From positions 991,277 to 1,055,276 of the forward strand of contig JAMXIF010001119.1 of the NCBI GenBank assembly GCA_028583685.1: a DNA stretch of 64,000 bases, read 5' to 3'. This stretch comes from Petaurus breviceps papuanus (lineage: Eukaryota > Chordata > Mammalia > Diprotodontia > Petauridae). Position numbers and translations under genes: made by a program. Below the pieces are notes generated by a model. The model saw nothing but the letters and a program-made list of their open reading frames with translations, made no database searches and was not told the DNA's origin. Positions 50,945 through 61,315 of the stretch are shown one piece after another; within the stretch, counting starts at the first letter, position 1; each line of letters begins with the position of its first letter.

Positions 50945-51110
50945 TTTCAAAGAATTTAGGGCTAGAAGGGACATCAAAAATTATATGCTCCAACCCCTTA
51001 ATTTCAAATATGATGAAACTAAAACCTATATGGGTTAAATAATTTGTCAGTAATGAAGAGAGAGAATAGCAGAACTGGAATTTATCTGACTCTCGTATAC
51101 TACCATGGAC
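50945..51110 (+). mobile_element. MIR-like SINE
   Basis: TTTCAAAGAATTTAGGGCTA, GAAGGGACATCAAAAATTAT, CAACCCCTTAATTTCAAATA, TGATGAAACTAAAACCTATA. Confidence 0.7.
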
Positions 51111-51199
51111 AGTTCTACAATCTATAAGGCCTTTGTTCAGGGGATTCACAGATTTGTTTTGGCAGTAAGGAGGATAGAGCAAATACCTGAGTATCACCT

Positions 51200-51560
51200 A
51201 AGAATATATGACAGCCCAGTGCAATAACTATTAATTATTCTAATTGCCCTGAGAGGGTTAGCAAAAAAAGGGAATTTTTAGAGCACTTTGTTGAAGATTG
51301 GAAGCCTGTGATATATTTTAGAAATATTTCTTCTATAAAGCAGCCTGATTTATTAATGAGGCTTAAACAGTTAAGATTTCACTTATCTGTAAAATTCAAT
51401 TATATGCAACTAGTCATTCCACTTTGGTCTCAGATGATATATAACCATATTGATTATTTTTTAATCAGAGGCTAGGGTGAAGATGAAACATTGTAGTTAA
51501 TGATATTGGTGAATGCTAACTCTTTTCTGGATCTTTTTGGTCATCCTGAAATTGTAATTA
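51200..51560. other. Repeat-free block, candidate conserved non-coding DNA
   Basis: ACTATTAATTATTCTAATTG, GATTTATTAATGAGGCTTAA and TTGATTATTTTTTAATCAGA offer several homeodomain-like cores in about 360 bases free of repeats. ATTTTTTAATCAGA next to TTGATTA forms an imperfect palindrome. Whether it is conserved is unknown. Confidence 0.35.
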
Positions 51561-51879
51561 AGTGTCATAATGCCTAGTTCAAACAAAAGGAGTTACAGGC
51601 ACTAAGGGAGAAAGGTCAACAGTTGCTGGAGTTATTAATTAGGGTTTTATGAAGAAGACATTCAAGAACAAGAGCTGGGCTTTGGTGCATGAAAAGAACT
51701 TGGATAGGAAGAGAGAAGGTAATTGAAAGATTTCTGAGACATCACTAAATGAGCTCTAAATGACTATCAACAGATGACCACAGGCATTAAGATATCTAGC
51801 TGTGACTCCTAATTCAGAGGCCCACATGATGCTTACTCCAGCCCTGTGGCTTGGTGTTCCCAGTGACTAAGCATTCAAG
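51561..51879. other. Unrecognised non-coding stretch
   Basis: Nothing recognised. Confidence 0.4.
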
Positions 51880-52350
51880 GTTCTGGTCCTAACCTGTCAT
51901 TCAATTTTCTTTCACTGCTCCAGAAATACAATCTCTGCTTCAACCACACCATTCTACTCATTGTACAGCCCCTCCACCTTCAATACACAATATTCATTTC
52001 CCCTTCTACTTTTGCTTAATGATTTTTCCCCACCTGGACAGCTCCCTACTTTTTCTATTCTCAATCCATATCCTTATGACATAGCTAGTCTCACTCTATC
52101 ATGAAAGTTTCCTCTTTCACTTTTCCCACTAGTGATCTCCTCTCTTCTGTATCATTATAGAACTTACTACTAACAACACTGATTTCAAACTTAATCACGT
52201 TGTGATATTTCAGTGTTCAACTAATCTGATATTTTCATGTTCAATCCCATATGTACTTGATTATATTATAAGCTTCTTTAAGATAATGGTCATTTCTGTT
52301 TTTCTCATATACCCAATGGTACTTCAGATCAGACTGGATGCATATTAAGA
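51880..52350 (+). mobile_element. L2-type LINE 3' part
   Basis: ACTGCTCCAGAAATACAATC, TCAACCACACCATTCTACTC, then ACCTGGACAGCTCCCTACTT, TTATAAGCTTCTTTAAGATA, ATGGTCATTTCTGTTTTTCT follow the L2 order. Strongly decayed. Confidence 0.55.
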
Positions 52351-52404
52351 ACTCATGGAATGTTTAGTGACTAAAGACAGGTATTGCATAAGGTAAGAGT
52401 ACTT

Positions 52405-52505
52405 TATGGAAAGAAAGGGAATCTAGGTTCTAGTTTTCATTCTAACACTAAATCCATGTGACCTTGGCCAAGTACCTAACTTCTCTGGTTTTGCCCCCTA
52501 AATTC
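52405..52505 (+). mobile_element. MIR fragment
   Basis: GGAATCTAGGTTCTAGTTTT, CCATGTGACCTTGGCCAAGT, ACCTAACTTCTCTGG. Confidence 0.65.
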
Positions 52506-52795
52506 TAAGTCCCACCATAAAGTTATGGAGTTCAAGGGTCTAAAACTACTGGGGCAAAATTTTATCCCCTTCTCTCTACCTTCAAACAAAGAAATACCAA
52601 GGAAGAAATGAGGTCCCTATTTTTGGAAACCAATGAAAGTCGGATAACTATTTCTTTGAGATACATAAAATTTACATTTTGTGATAAGACTACAATGAAT
52701 AATTAGGTCTCTTAGGTCTCTTCCAACTCCATGATTCATGTAGCATCTCACAAAATTTTTCCTCAATTCTGGAAAGAGCATCAGAAGGATATCAC
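52506..52795. other. Unrecognised stretch
   Basis: GGTCTCTTCCAACTCCATGA (about 52717) is a SINE 3' scrap. The rest is unclear. Confidence 0.4.
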
Positions 52796-52915
52796 TAAAT
52801 AGCTCTGTGACATTTGGCAGTTTGCTGGACCTCTTTGGGCTTCTGTTTATGAAAAGGCTTGGACTAAGTGATTTCAAAGTCTTCTAGTTTGACCTTTCTA
52901 TGATTCTGTGATTCT
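52796..52915 (+). mobile_element. MIR fragment
   Basis: TAGCTCTGTGACATTTGGCA, GACCTCTTTGGGCTTCTGTT, TTGGACTAAGTGATTTCAAA, CCTTTCTATGATTCTG. Confidence 0.7.
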
Positions 52916-53097
52916 GTCCCAGAAGACTCTTGCTTAAAGTTGTTAGGAGGGGCATCTTAGCTGGCAAATAGAATTTAATCTGAAAGCAAGATCAAGTTGA
53001 AGAGGAGATACCAATAGGCACTGGTGGGGACGTAGAATTCATACAAGTTTCATGGTGGGAATTAGTTCCTGAATCTACTTCAATGCTGAGAACCTTT

Positions 53098-53363
53098 TTG
53101 TTGTTTTTTGTTTTGTTGTTGCTGTTTTTGTTTGGTCACATCTGACTCTTCATGATCCCATCTGGGGTTTTCTTGGCAAAGACACTGGAGTGGTTTGCCA
53201 TTTCCTTCTTCAGTTCATTTTATATATGAGAAAACGGAGGCAAACAAGGTTAAGTGACTTGGGGTCCCACAGCTAGTAAGTAACTACCTGAGGCCAGATT
53301 TGAATTCAGGAAGATGAATCCTCCTGACTCCATACCTGGCACTCTATCCACTGTACCACCAAG
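53098..53363 (-). mobile_element. MAR1-type SINE, near full length
   Basis: Antisense: a T/G-rich tail tract (TTGTTGTTTTTTGTTTTGTT), GGTCACATCTGACTCTTCAT, GGGTTTTCTTGGCAAAGACA, GAGGCAAACAAGGTTAAGTG, GCACTCTATCCACTGTACCA. The A-rich tail has expanded. Confidence 0.92.
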
Positions 53364-53634
53364 AACCATGCTACCTCAGTCCAATCCTGGAACTCCACTC
53401 TTTCTGCTTCTAACTTCTTTGTTTTGCAAGCATAGGCCTTAACTTCTGCTCCACTATCTTTTTCTTTTACCTAAGCCCCTGGCAGCACAAAGCAGATTAT
53501 TTGTAACCCAGAAACTGATTCATGCTGTGAGATTGCTCAGAAGTAAGCCACTAGCCTTTTAAGTATTTTGAGGGAACTATCTGTTTGAATAAATAAAGTA
53601 CATTTCAACCTCCTTAATTCAGATTCTTCTATAG
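53364..53634. other. Unrecognised non-coding stretch
   Basis: Nothing recognised. Confidence 0.4.
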
Positions 53635-53840
53635 TAATAACCAGTATTCACATAGTGCTTTAAGGTTTGTAAAGCATTTTACAAACATTTTATCTTCACT
53701 ATAACCCTCATAGTTTATCTTTGTTTTATAGATGAGAAAACTGAGGCAAACACAGGTTAAGTTAAGTGACTTGCCAGGTTACATGGTCCCAGTGTCTGAG
53801 GCTACAATGTGAACTAAGAACTTTCAGAGAAAACTGATGC
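53635..53840 (+). mobile_element. MIR SINE, near full length
   Basis: ACCAGTATTCACATAGTGCT, TTGTAAAGCATTTTACAAAC, TATAGATGAGAAAACTGAGG, TTAAGTGACTTGCCAGGTTA. A GTTAA unit is duplicated (GGTTAAGTTAAGTGAC). Confidence 0.88.
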
Positions 53841-53937
53841 TATACCCAATATTTAGAAGGGGGAGGAGCACCTTTCAAAAACAAAAACTTACATGTAAAT
53901 AATTGCTACTCAAATTACCAATCCTTAAAGTTCTACT

Positions 53938-54119
53938 TAACATCTTTATTTTTTCCTTTTTAGAGAGGGGAAGGCAGGACAATTGGAGTTAAGTGACTTG
54001 CCCAAGGTCATATAGTTAGTAAGTGGGTCAAGTGTCTGAGGCTGGATTTGAACTCAAGTTCTCCTAATTCCTGGGCTGGTGCTCTATTTACTGCACCACC
54101 TAGCCATCCCTAACATCTT
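53938..54119 (-). mobile_element. MIR-headed SINE with 9-bp TSD
   Basis: SINE 53947-54110 antisense: TTTTAGAGAGGGGAAGGCAG, CAATTGGAGTTAAGTGACTT, GCCCAAGGTCATATAGTTAG, CTGCACCACCTAGCCATCCC. TAACATCTT lies at 53938-53946 and 54111-54119. Confidence 0.93.
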
Positions 54120-54979
54120 CTTAGTCTAGTTCTAGGTACTGAGTAATATTCAAAAGCAAAAAAAAACAACAACTATATTTTCTTTATTCCACAATTCAAG
54201 CTTATTAGTAATTCAGATCACTCCCCTTAAAATCAATCTGAAACAGTGTGATTAAAAACAAATATCTTCTCACTGTGAACTGTTTCTCAAGACAATCAGG
54301 CACCCTGAGTTCCTGATAAACAGCTCTCAGAACACTCAGTGTTCCAGGGGGACTAGACTGCTCTGCTTCAGAGGAAAGAGGCACCAACTTGGCCCAGCTT
54401 ATGTAGAATGTTACTCCTGAGGCTAACTTCAGAGTTCCTTCGGGGGGCCATATACATAGCAGTTGAGCAATGTGTGAAATTGGTACTGACAGAGATGGCA
54501 GGAGACCAACTTTAGTAAAAAGCAGCTGGGCTAGACCCAGAATAAGGTAAGGAGTAGTCCCTGCTATCTGAGCTTTATGGGGGTCCTTTTGTATGAAGAG
54601 CCCTAAAAATAGCTACAGGAAAAAGAAAAAGATAGTTGATGAGAGACAGACTACTGTCTCCATCCAACCCCCCCTCCCCCTTTTTAACCAATGGCACTGG
54701 CTGGTTGGGATATATATAATTATCAGACCAATCAATAATATTTTAGTTGTTTGGCTTATTTGCAAAATGTGCTCAATCTAATTGAAATTCATGTATTCAT
54801 TTGGAGACTGAGAATCAAGACAGGGCAGAGAAATGTTTCAAAAGGTGTCCTGATGTATTCCCTTTCTCTCTTTCACTATATTGATTCACTTCCAATTCTA
54901 TGGATATGCTGAAGAAGTGGGCATGGAGGAGGACTGTCAGAAAAAGAAAAAAGACAGAGCTAAGAGATTAAGCGAATTG
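54120..54979. other. Unrecognised, apparently unique stretch
   Basis: C-rich run near 54667-54680. No repeat or exon recognised. Confidence 0.4.
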
Positions 54980-56110
54980 CCCAGAGCTGAGAGATGGAAT
55001 GTGTTATTTGTGCAACAGCCAGGAGGCCAGTGTCACTGGATTGAAAAGTATGTGTCAGGGAGTAAAGTATAAGAAAATTGGAAGGCAAGAAGGGAGTTGG
55101 ATTATGAAGGGCTTGGAATGCCAAACAGAACATTTTGTATTTGATCCTGGAGGCAATAGAAAGCCATTGGAGTTTAATGAGTGGAGGGAGGGGAGGAGAG
55201 GAGGGGATGAGTGACATGATGGACCTTCAACTTAGGAAAATCACTTTAGAGTCTGAATAGAGGATGGACTGGAATATGGAGAGACCTGAGGCAGACAGAC
55301 TCACCAGCAGGCTATTGGAATAGTCCAGGCATGAGATGTTGAGGGCCTGTACCAGAGTGGTGGCAGTGTCAGAGGAGAGAAGGGGCCAATTTAAGAGATG
55401 TTACAGAGCTGAAATCAACAGGCCTTGGCAACAGATTGGATATGGGGGGGGGGGGGGGGGAGGAGACAGTGAGGAATCCAGGATGACTCCCAGGTTGAGA
55501 GCTCTAGCAACTGAAGAGGATGGTGTTACCATCTATAGTAACAGTGAAGGTAGGAGGTATGTGGGCCTTGGGGGGCGGGAAGGGCAGGGTTCAGGAAGAA
55601 AACACAAAGTTCTCTTTTGGACATAATGAGCTTAATATATCTATGGAACATCCAGTTTGAAGTATCTGAAAGGCAGTTGGAGATTGAGATTGGAGGATAT
55701 CAGAGAGTTTAGAGCAAAATAGGTAGATTTGGGAATCATGAGCATAGAGGTGGCAATTAAATCCATGGGAACTGATGAGACCACCAATGACGTAGGACAG
55801 GAGAAGAAAAAAGGCACCAGAACAGACCCCCCAAGGGACACCTACATTTAGAGAGCATGATCTGGAAGAGTGTCCAGCAAAGGAGACAGAAAAGGAGCAG
55901 TCAGATAGGTAGGAGGAAAACCAGGAGAGAAGAGAAGAGAATGGTGTCCCAAAAACATCAAGAGAAGAGAGTATCGAGGAATAGAGAGTGATCAACAGTC
56001 AAGGGCTGCAGAGAGGTCCAGGAGGATGAGGATTCTGAAGAGGCCGTTGGATTTGGAAACTAAGAGATTATTAATGACTTTGGAGAGAGCAGTTTCAGGG
56101 AATGGTAACC
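54980..56110 (-). mobile_element. L2/CR1-clade LINE ORF2, best fossil in the window
   Basis: Over 1.1 kb of ORF2 on the minus strand. The frame 55591-55995 (134 codons) reads L-L-S-W-F-S-S-Y-L-S-D-C-S-F-S-V-S-F-A, then G-V-P-W-G at residues 52-56 (family GVPQG) and L-Y-A-H-D-S-Q-I-Y-L with Y-A-H-D at 84-87 (family YADD, the catalytic aspartates). One of the two aspartates has become His. Downstream (54960-55217) comes L-Q-W-L-S-I-A-S-R-I-K-Y-K-M, then A-L-H-N-P, the typical C-terminal 'LHWLPI..RI.FKI....ALH' block. A run of about 18 G/C at 55444-55461 and frame changes separate the blocks, so it is dead. In life the product would have reverse-transcribed the LINE RNA. Confidence 0.88.
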
Positions 56111-56129
56111 TTATTTGTAGAGCAGAGGT

Positions 56130-56335
56130 GGTCGCATCTATTACCTCACCTGGTCCTCACAACAGCTTTATGAGGTGACAAGGTATTCTTTTCCTAATGA
56201 GGAAAGTCAGGGTTTGAGTGTTGAAGTGAGTAGCCTAAGGTCTCAAAGCTAGTTAGTTTCTGGTAGAACCAAGAACAGAGCTGGCAACCTTATGAATCTC
56301 TGACTCCTTACCATGATCTTTCCAGTGGACCCACC
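56130..56335 (+). mobile_element. MIR SINE
   Basis: TTACCTCACCTGGTCCTCAC, AACAGCTTTATGAGGTGACA, CTAATGAGGAAAGTCAGGGT, TAAGGTCTCAAAGCTAGTTA, CTTACCATGATCTTTCCAGT. Confidence 0.8.
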
Positions 56336-56804
56336 TGCCTCCGAGACTTCCAAGCCAGCTTACTTAATAAATGTTCTGGGACCAGGTTGCTACTCAAGAG
56401 ATAGGGAGAAGCAACAGACAAAGCATTTCTGTCTCACTGGAGACTCTGCCCTACCTAAGTAAACAAGGATGAGGCTGTTAATCAACCTTCCCTGGGGCCA
56501 AACTTTGGCAGCTGAATAGCCCTGCCAGCTCTGCTACCCAATGCAACTGTGCAAGGCTTTAAACCTGACACAATGAGATGGATGGATGGTTTTCCCCCTT
56601 TGTTCTAGGGAAAGATGGTCAAGAAACTGGGCAGAAAGCTTGATTATGTCCAAGTGAATTACTTGGTGGGTATAAGGACTATCCACCAGAAATGAAAGAA
56701 AGACCTCTGAGGGAAGATGGGCCCAGAAAATTTCCCTCCAGGACAAGAAGCAAATAACTGTAATAGTGTTGCCTTTTCAGAGAATGAATACAAGGACTCC
56801 CAAG
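56336..56804. other. Unrecognised non-coding stretch
   Basis: Nothing recognised. Confidence 0.4.
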
Positions 56805-56960
56805 ACAATCAGAGTTGGAAGGGTCCTTAGAGATATTCTAATACATTCCAACCTGCCCCATTTTGGAGATGTAGGAACTAGTCTCAAAGTGGCAAAGGAA
56901 TTTGCCCAAGGTCACATAATGAGTTAATGGTGTCTGCCAAGCCTTCAGAAACTACATTTC
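56805..56960 (+). mobile_element. MIR-like SINE
   Basis: CAATCAGAGTTGGAAGGGTC, CTTAGAGATATTCTAATACA, GCAAAGGAATTTGCCCAAGG, TCACATAATGAG. Confidence 0.8.
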
Positions 56961-57304
56961 TTCTGAATGAAAGATTTCCATTTGATTTTCCCAGTGTGTT
57001 TCCTTATCATTAGCATTATATTATGCATATGTAAGGAGTCTTGGGGAAAACTCTGGGGAAGTTAACTTTGGATCCCCATGGAGATACCTCAGATCTTAGA
57101 TCTAATAAGCCTCAAGCAGAGATGCTTGGGCTGAGTTTTATCACCAGTCTTATGGGTATACAAAAGGAGGATGGGATTCTCACCTGTTCTGCTCTCAGCC
57201 TTCCTCTGTCCTGAAGTAAGAGAATGGTTATTGCTGTATGTGATCACCTAGTCTCTAATGTCTCATCTCTCATTACTCTCTGTCTTAAATTGTAGGAGCA
57301 GAGA
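56961..57304. other. Unrecognised non-coding stretch
   Basis: Nothing recognised. Confidence 0.4.
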
Positions 57305-57475
57305 TTTAGATTTGAAAGGGATTTATGAGGTCACTGAGTCCAACCCCCTCATTTTGACAAGGAGTAAATTCAGGTCCAGAGAGGTCAGTGAATGACCCAG
57401 GATCACACAGTTAGTAAGTGTCTGAGGCAAGATTAAATCCCAGGTCTTCTGACTCCAAGAGTGATCTACAATGAC
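57305..57475 (+). mobile_element. MIR-like SINE
   Basis: GATTTGAAAGGGATTTATGA, GGTCACTGAGTCCAACCCCC, CAGGTCCAGAGAGGTCAGTG, CAGGATCACACAGTTAGTAA, TCCCAGGTCTTCTGACTCCA. Confidence 0.85.
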
Positions 57476-57539
57476 TTCCTTGAGCTCTTTCAGCTATTTA
57501 TAAGGGATGAAATCAGCAGGTAGAATATCTATCTGTGAC

Positions 57540-57955
57540 AATGCTGTGTAAGAGAAAGAGTACTGAACATATATTCAAAAGACCTGGGTTCAATTTTTAA
57601 TGCTGATATTTGTCACCTGTGTGAATAAAGGCATCTAGGTGGATAGAACACCATGCATAGAGTCTGAAAGACCTAAGTTCAAATCTGGCTTCAGACACTT
57701 ACTAGTACAATGCTGGGCAAATCATTTAACCCAGTTTGTCTCAGTTTCCTCATCTGTAAAATGAGCTGGAGAAGAAAATGGCAAACCACTCCAGTATCTT
57801 TGCCAAGAAAACCCCAAATGAGGTCACAAAGAATTGGATGCTACTGAAATAAGTGAACAACAACAAATGTGAATAAAGAAAAATTACTTCCATGAGTCTC
57901 GATTTTCTCATTTGTAAAAAGAATCATCACAATAACTATCTCATTATGTTATTTT
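57540..57955 (+). mobile_element. MIR-type SINE split by a MAR1
   Basis: Head 57540-57630 (GTAAGAGAAAGAGTACTGAA, AAAAGACCTGGGTTCAATTT, GTCACCTGTGTGAATAAAG). Tail 57868-57955 (AAATTACTTCCATGAGTCTC, GATTTTCTCATTTGTAAAAA). Removing the insert restores one SINE. Confidence 0.75.
57620..57878 (+). mobile_element. MAR1-type SINE with perfect 11-bp TSD
   Basis: SINE 57631-57867: GCATCTAGGTGGATAGAACA, AAGTTCAAATCTGGCTTCAG, GTCTCAGTTTCCTCATCTGT, AATGGCAAACCACTCCAGTA, TTTGCCAAGAAAACCCCAAA, then ACAACAACA. TGTGAATAAAG stands at 57620-57630 and 57868-57878. The start GCATCTAGGTGGATAG lacks a few head bases. Confidence 0.95.
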
Positions 57956-58703
57956 CAGAAAAGTTCTCACCAACCAAATGCAGAAACAAATGCAAAATGT
58001 TGTTGTTATTTCAGGGAGCTTGACCCAATAAGTGATAGCACACCCTTTAAAATTCTTAGTGATAAGAAGATAGATAAGTCTACCTTCTTTTAAGCATGTT
58101 TAAGAGAAGAAGATTTCTATTTCAAGTCTATTGCCTGAAATATTTATCCCCAAAGAAACCCCTTCTCTCTATGCATGCAAACCATACACCCACGTACATC
58201 TTAATTTTTCTCTTCTTCCCCTTTTTTGAGTAGGGAATGCAAAGACTGATGACAATATAATGAGACTCATTTAAAAGAAATGATAATAGAATTGATACAT
58301 ACAAATAAGTATGGCTCACTTTAAAGAAGTAATCTTGGGAAGTTATACATTTATTCCAATAATGATGCATTTTTGTTACACCTATAACCCAACCAGTACA
58401 GCTGAGTGCAGAAAAAGATAAACGGACCACACCTGTGGCTCCACCAGCATAGCAGCACCAAATGGGGCAGGGAACATAAGTTTCCATAATACAAGACCAG
58501 AGTTTGGGGTCATTGCACCTGTAAGGGGCATTTCTTGAGCACTTGTTGGTGACTGAGCATAGGTTCTATAACACTGGGAGGTTTTGAAAGGAAGAAGGGT
58601 ATATCAGAACATAAGACAAAGCTGGAGTGATAGAGGAAAATGAAATAAAGAGGAAAGAGGAGACAAATGGCCAAGAAGCTCCAAGGGCTTTCTCTTTCTA
58701 AAT
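57956..58703. other. Unrecognised, apparently unique stretch
   Basis: The 119-codon minus-strand frame at 58128-58487 (Cys/Tyr-rich) has no recognisable domain. I cannot support it as a gene. Confidence 0.4.
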
Positions 58704-58950
58704 CCTACTGGGTGCTTCAATGGAGAGAACACTAGGCCTGGAATCAGGAAGACCCAAGTTCAACTTAAGTCTCAGATACTTGTTAGGTAAGCTACTTAAT
58801 CCTGGTCTGCTTCAGTTTCCTCAAGAGTAAAATGAGAATAATAACAGTTTCTTTCCAGGGTTGTTGTTAGTATTTGAGGAGATAATATTTGTAATGTGTT
58901 GAGTACAGTGCCTGATACACAGTAGATACCTAATAAATGTTTATTTCCTC
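58704..58950 (+). mobile_element. MIR-derived SINE (long form)
   Basis: GGAGAGAACACTAGGCCTGG, AATCAGGAAGACCCAAGTTC, TCAGTTTCCTCAAGAGTAAA, GGTTGTTGTTAGTATTTGAG, GAGTACAGTGCCTGATACAC, AGTAGATACCTAATAAATG. Confidence 0.88.
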
Positions 58951-59572
58951 CCTCCCTCCTTCCTATCCTTCCCTTATTTCTGTCAGGGCTAGAATGTGGC
59001 TCCCTCTCTCTCCCATGGGGATAGTACTAGCACTTTCGGATACTGAAATGATAGCATCTTTTAGATAGTGACTTTTCATCCCTTTCACTTCGAAATGCCC
59101 ATTCAGAGAAGCCACACTTGTAGACCTTGAAGCTTCATAGCTATGGTTTTCAGACACAGATACTCCCATTTTCTTCTGACCTTGAGGCTCCTCTGTTCAT
59201 CCTATGGACAAATTACTTACTGTTTGTTTCCCCAAACACTATGAACATAAGGCAACCTGGAAAACTGTGATGAAAAGATTCACACCCTCCCAGAGCTGGA
59301 GGGTAGGATGAGGTAATGTTGGGAAATTGGTGAAAAGACTGCTTGCTGCTTGATTTTAATTCCTTGTTCTTTATTTGGTATGCTAAGTACATGTGCTTTT
59401 GTCTCACGATGATGTCATATTTATTTATGGCTAAATCAAAGAAATCCAATGGAAAATGGGGGAGCAATGGTCTTGAATAAGTGACAGACCCAAACAAGCT
59501 GCAGTGAAACTCAATTCCTGTGTCTCGTTTTGGGCCCAAGCTCTCCTACCTCCATGCACTTGTACCTCAGCT
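58951..59572. other. Unrecognised non-coding stretch
   Basis: A TCCC/TTCC-rich stretch at 58946-58980. The 108-codon minus frame at 59213-59539 has no domain. Confidence 0.4.
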
Positions 59573-60125
59573 TGATGAGGTATGGGCTCTGGGAGCCCCC
59601 TCAACGTCTCCTTGAGTCCCTGAGGTACAGGCTCTGGGAACCTCCCTTGGACTCTTAATTAAATCATCCAATTTGATGAGGCAAGTTACTAGACCTCCCA
59701 CCCTTGAACTGGCCTAGCCCACCATTATTTGTGCAATCCACCCTAGAACTGGCCTAGCCTACCATTGTTTGTGGTCTCCAGGTGGCTTCCCACCCTTAAT
59801 CACTCATTAACCTCCTTAACTTCTCCTGAAGATCCTCCCTAAACTCCTCCCCTAGACCATCCCTAGATTCCTCCCACAACCTTCTATATATAAGACCCTG
59901 TCTTGTCTTCACTTTTGTGAGAGCACCATTGAATAGTGAGAGTGCCATAGAATGCCATTGAATAGTGAGAGAGAATAGAATGACCTAGCACAGACTTACT
60001 CTGTGTCTAATGCAAGCAAACATTTAATAAATTTTACTTTTCTTTGGCTGATTCGAATTCATTCTGCAGGACCTGATGTGTTGGTATTTTGGGGTCTCCA
60101 GAGCAATCCTAACCCTCTTAGTGAG
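59573..60125 (+). mobile_element. LTR-like element, LTR family 1, copy 1
   Basis: A retrovirus-like LTR fossil. It starts TGATGAGGTATGGGCTCTGG and has a TATA-like TCTATATATAAGACC (about 59882) and a polyadenylation signal at 60026-60031. It ends near AATCCTAACCCTCTTAGTGA. It shares start, promoter region and end with 62076-62620. No internal genes adjoin it. The exact right boundary is uncertain. Confidence 0.65.
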
Positions 60126-60534
60126 TAAATCCTCTTCAAGCTGAGCTTAAACTCCTGAAACCTGAGTTAAAAGTCATCACTTTATCCTCAAACTTTTTCA
60201 TGTTAGTAATGGTTTATTTGTTTTTGTCTAAACTTGTGATTTCATTTTTGTACAGAAGTCCTAAAGGGGGCACAATGTTACTTCAAGAGATTTGAAACTG
60301 TCTATTGGTTGGCTACCTGTGGTCTATGCTCTTCGCACACTATCTAAATGATAATGATAATAAATTAATAAATACATAATAAACAAATTGCAAAATTGCA
60401 CTATCTGGCTTCAAACGTTCCTTTCAGCTTTAACACTCTATGACTTAAACTTCTTGAGAAAAAATTTCCCTTAGAAACCTCTGCCTTTTTATGACCTATG
60501 GTCTGTCTGAAGTCAGAGGAAGACCTTTAATGCA
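60126..60534. other. Unrecognised non-coding stretch
   Basis: Nothing recognised. Confidence 0.4.
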
Positions 60535-60609
60535 GAGGAGAGGAAAAGGGAAAGAGAAAAAAGGAAAGAAGGAAGTAAGAAAGAGAGGGAGGGAGGAAGG
60601 AAGGAAACA
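60535..60609. repeat. GA/GGAA-rich tract
   Basis: Purine-only repeat directly upstream of a MIR. Confidence 0.9.
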
Positions 60610-60835
60610 GACATTGTGTCTACTATTTGCCAGGCACTGTGCTAAGTGCTTTACAAATATTAATTCATTTAATTCTCACAATCATAATAGGTGGTATCAT
60701 TTTACAGATGAGGAAACTAAGGTAGACAGAAGTTAATAGATTAGCCTAGGGTCACACAGCTAGTAAGTGTCTGAGACTAGCTTTGAAACTCAGGTCTTTC
60801 TGATTCCAGGCTCAGCACTCTATTCACTGAACAGT
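60610..60835 (+). mobile_element. MIR SINE, near full length
   Basis: TACTATTTGCCAGGCACTGT, GCTAAGTGCTTTACAAATAT, TTCATTTAATTCTCACAATC, TTACAGATGAGGAAACTAAG, GGGTCACACAGCTAGTAAGT, CAGCACTCTATTCACTGAAC. Confidence 0.93.
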
Positions 60836-60888
60836 AGTTAACAAATACTTTAAAAATTTAGCCCAAATCCTCAGAGCCTTTAGTGGAG

Positions 60889-60920
<32 letters not shown>
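60889..60920. repeat. Poly-A run (about 31)
   Basis: A pure A tract with no recognisable retroposon body to its left. It may be an expanded homopolymer or the remnant of a lost insertion. Confidence 0.9.
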
Positions 60921-60922
<2 letters not shown>

Positions 60923-61130
60923 TTCTGTCTGCAAAGACTTAAATCCTTCTATTTACCTGATGAGCAATTTCAAAACAGATAATTTATCCAGATAACACTT
61001 GAAGTCTCCCTAACCCCCCCACTTCATGTTAACAAAAATATTTGCCTAAAGTTGGAGTCCATTATATCAGAAAAATGCATATCTTTTGTTCTCTTTGCTT
61101 GCTTTGTATCTGGATTAGGTGGTACCTATA

Positions 61131-61315
61131 CTCTATCTTCCTTTTTTTTTTTTTTAAAGCAATCGGGGTTAAGTAACTTGCTCAAGGTTACATGGCCAGT
61201 TATTTCTGGGTGGGTGCTAAGTGTCTGAGCCCGGATTCCATCCCCAGGTCATCCCAACACTGGAGCCAGTGCTCTTACTCGCTGTGCTACCTGGCTGCCC
61301 CTCTATCTTCCTTTT
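61131..61315 (-). mobile_element. MIR-headed SINE, GAGTAAGAG subfamily, with 15-bp TSD
   Basis: SINE 61146-61300 antisense: poly-T, AAAGCAATCGGGGTTAAGTA, ACTTGCTCAAGGTTACATGG, ACACTGGAGCCAGTGCTCTT, ACTCGCTGTGCTACCTGGCT, GCCCC. Perfect duplication CTCTATCTTCCTTTT at 61131-61145 and 61301-61315. The cleanest insertion in the window. Confidence 0.96.

Noticed and set aside
58128-58487. Minus-strand frame of 119 codons
   Set aside because: No recognisable domain and no conserved-looking segment. Kept as unexplained but not called.
60889-60920. Poly-A run as the tail of a processed pseudogene
   Set aside because: Nothing to its left resembles an mRNA. The neighbour is a MIR.
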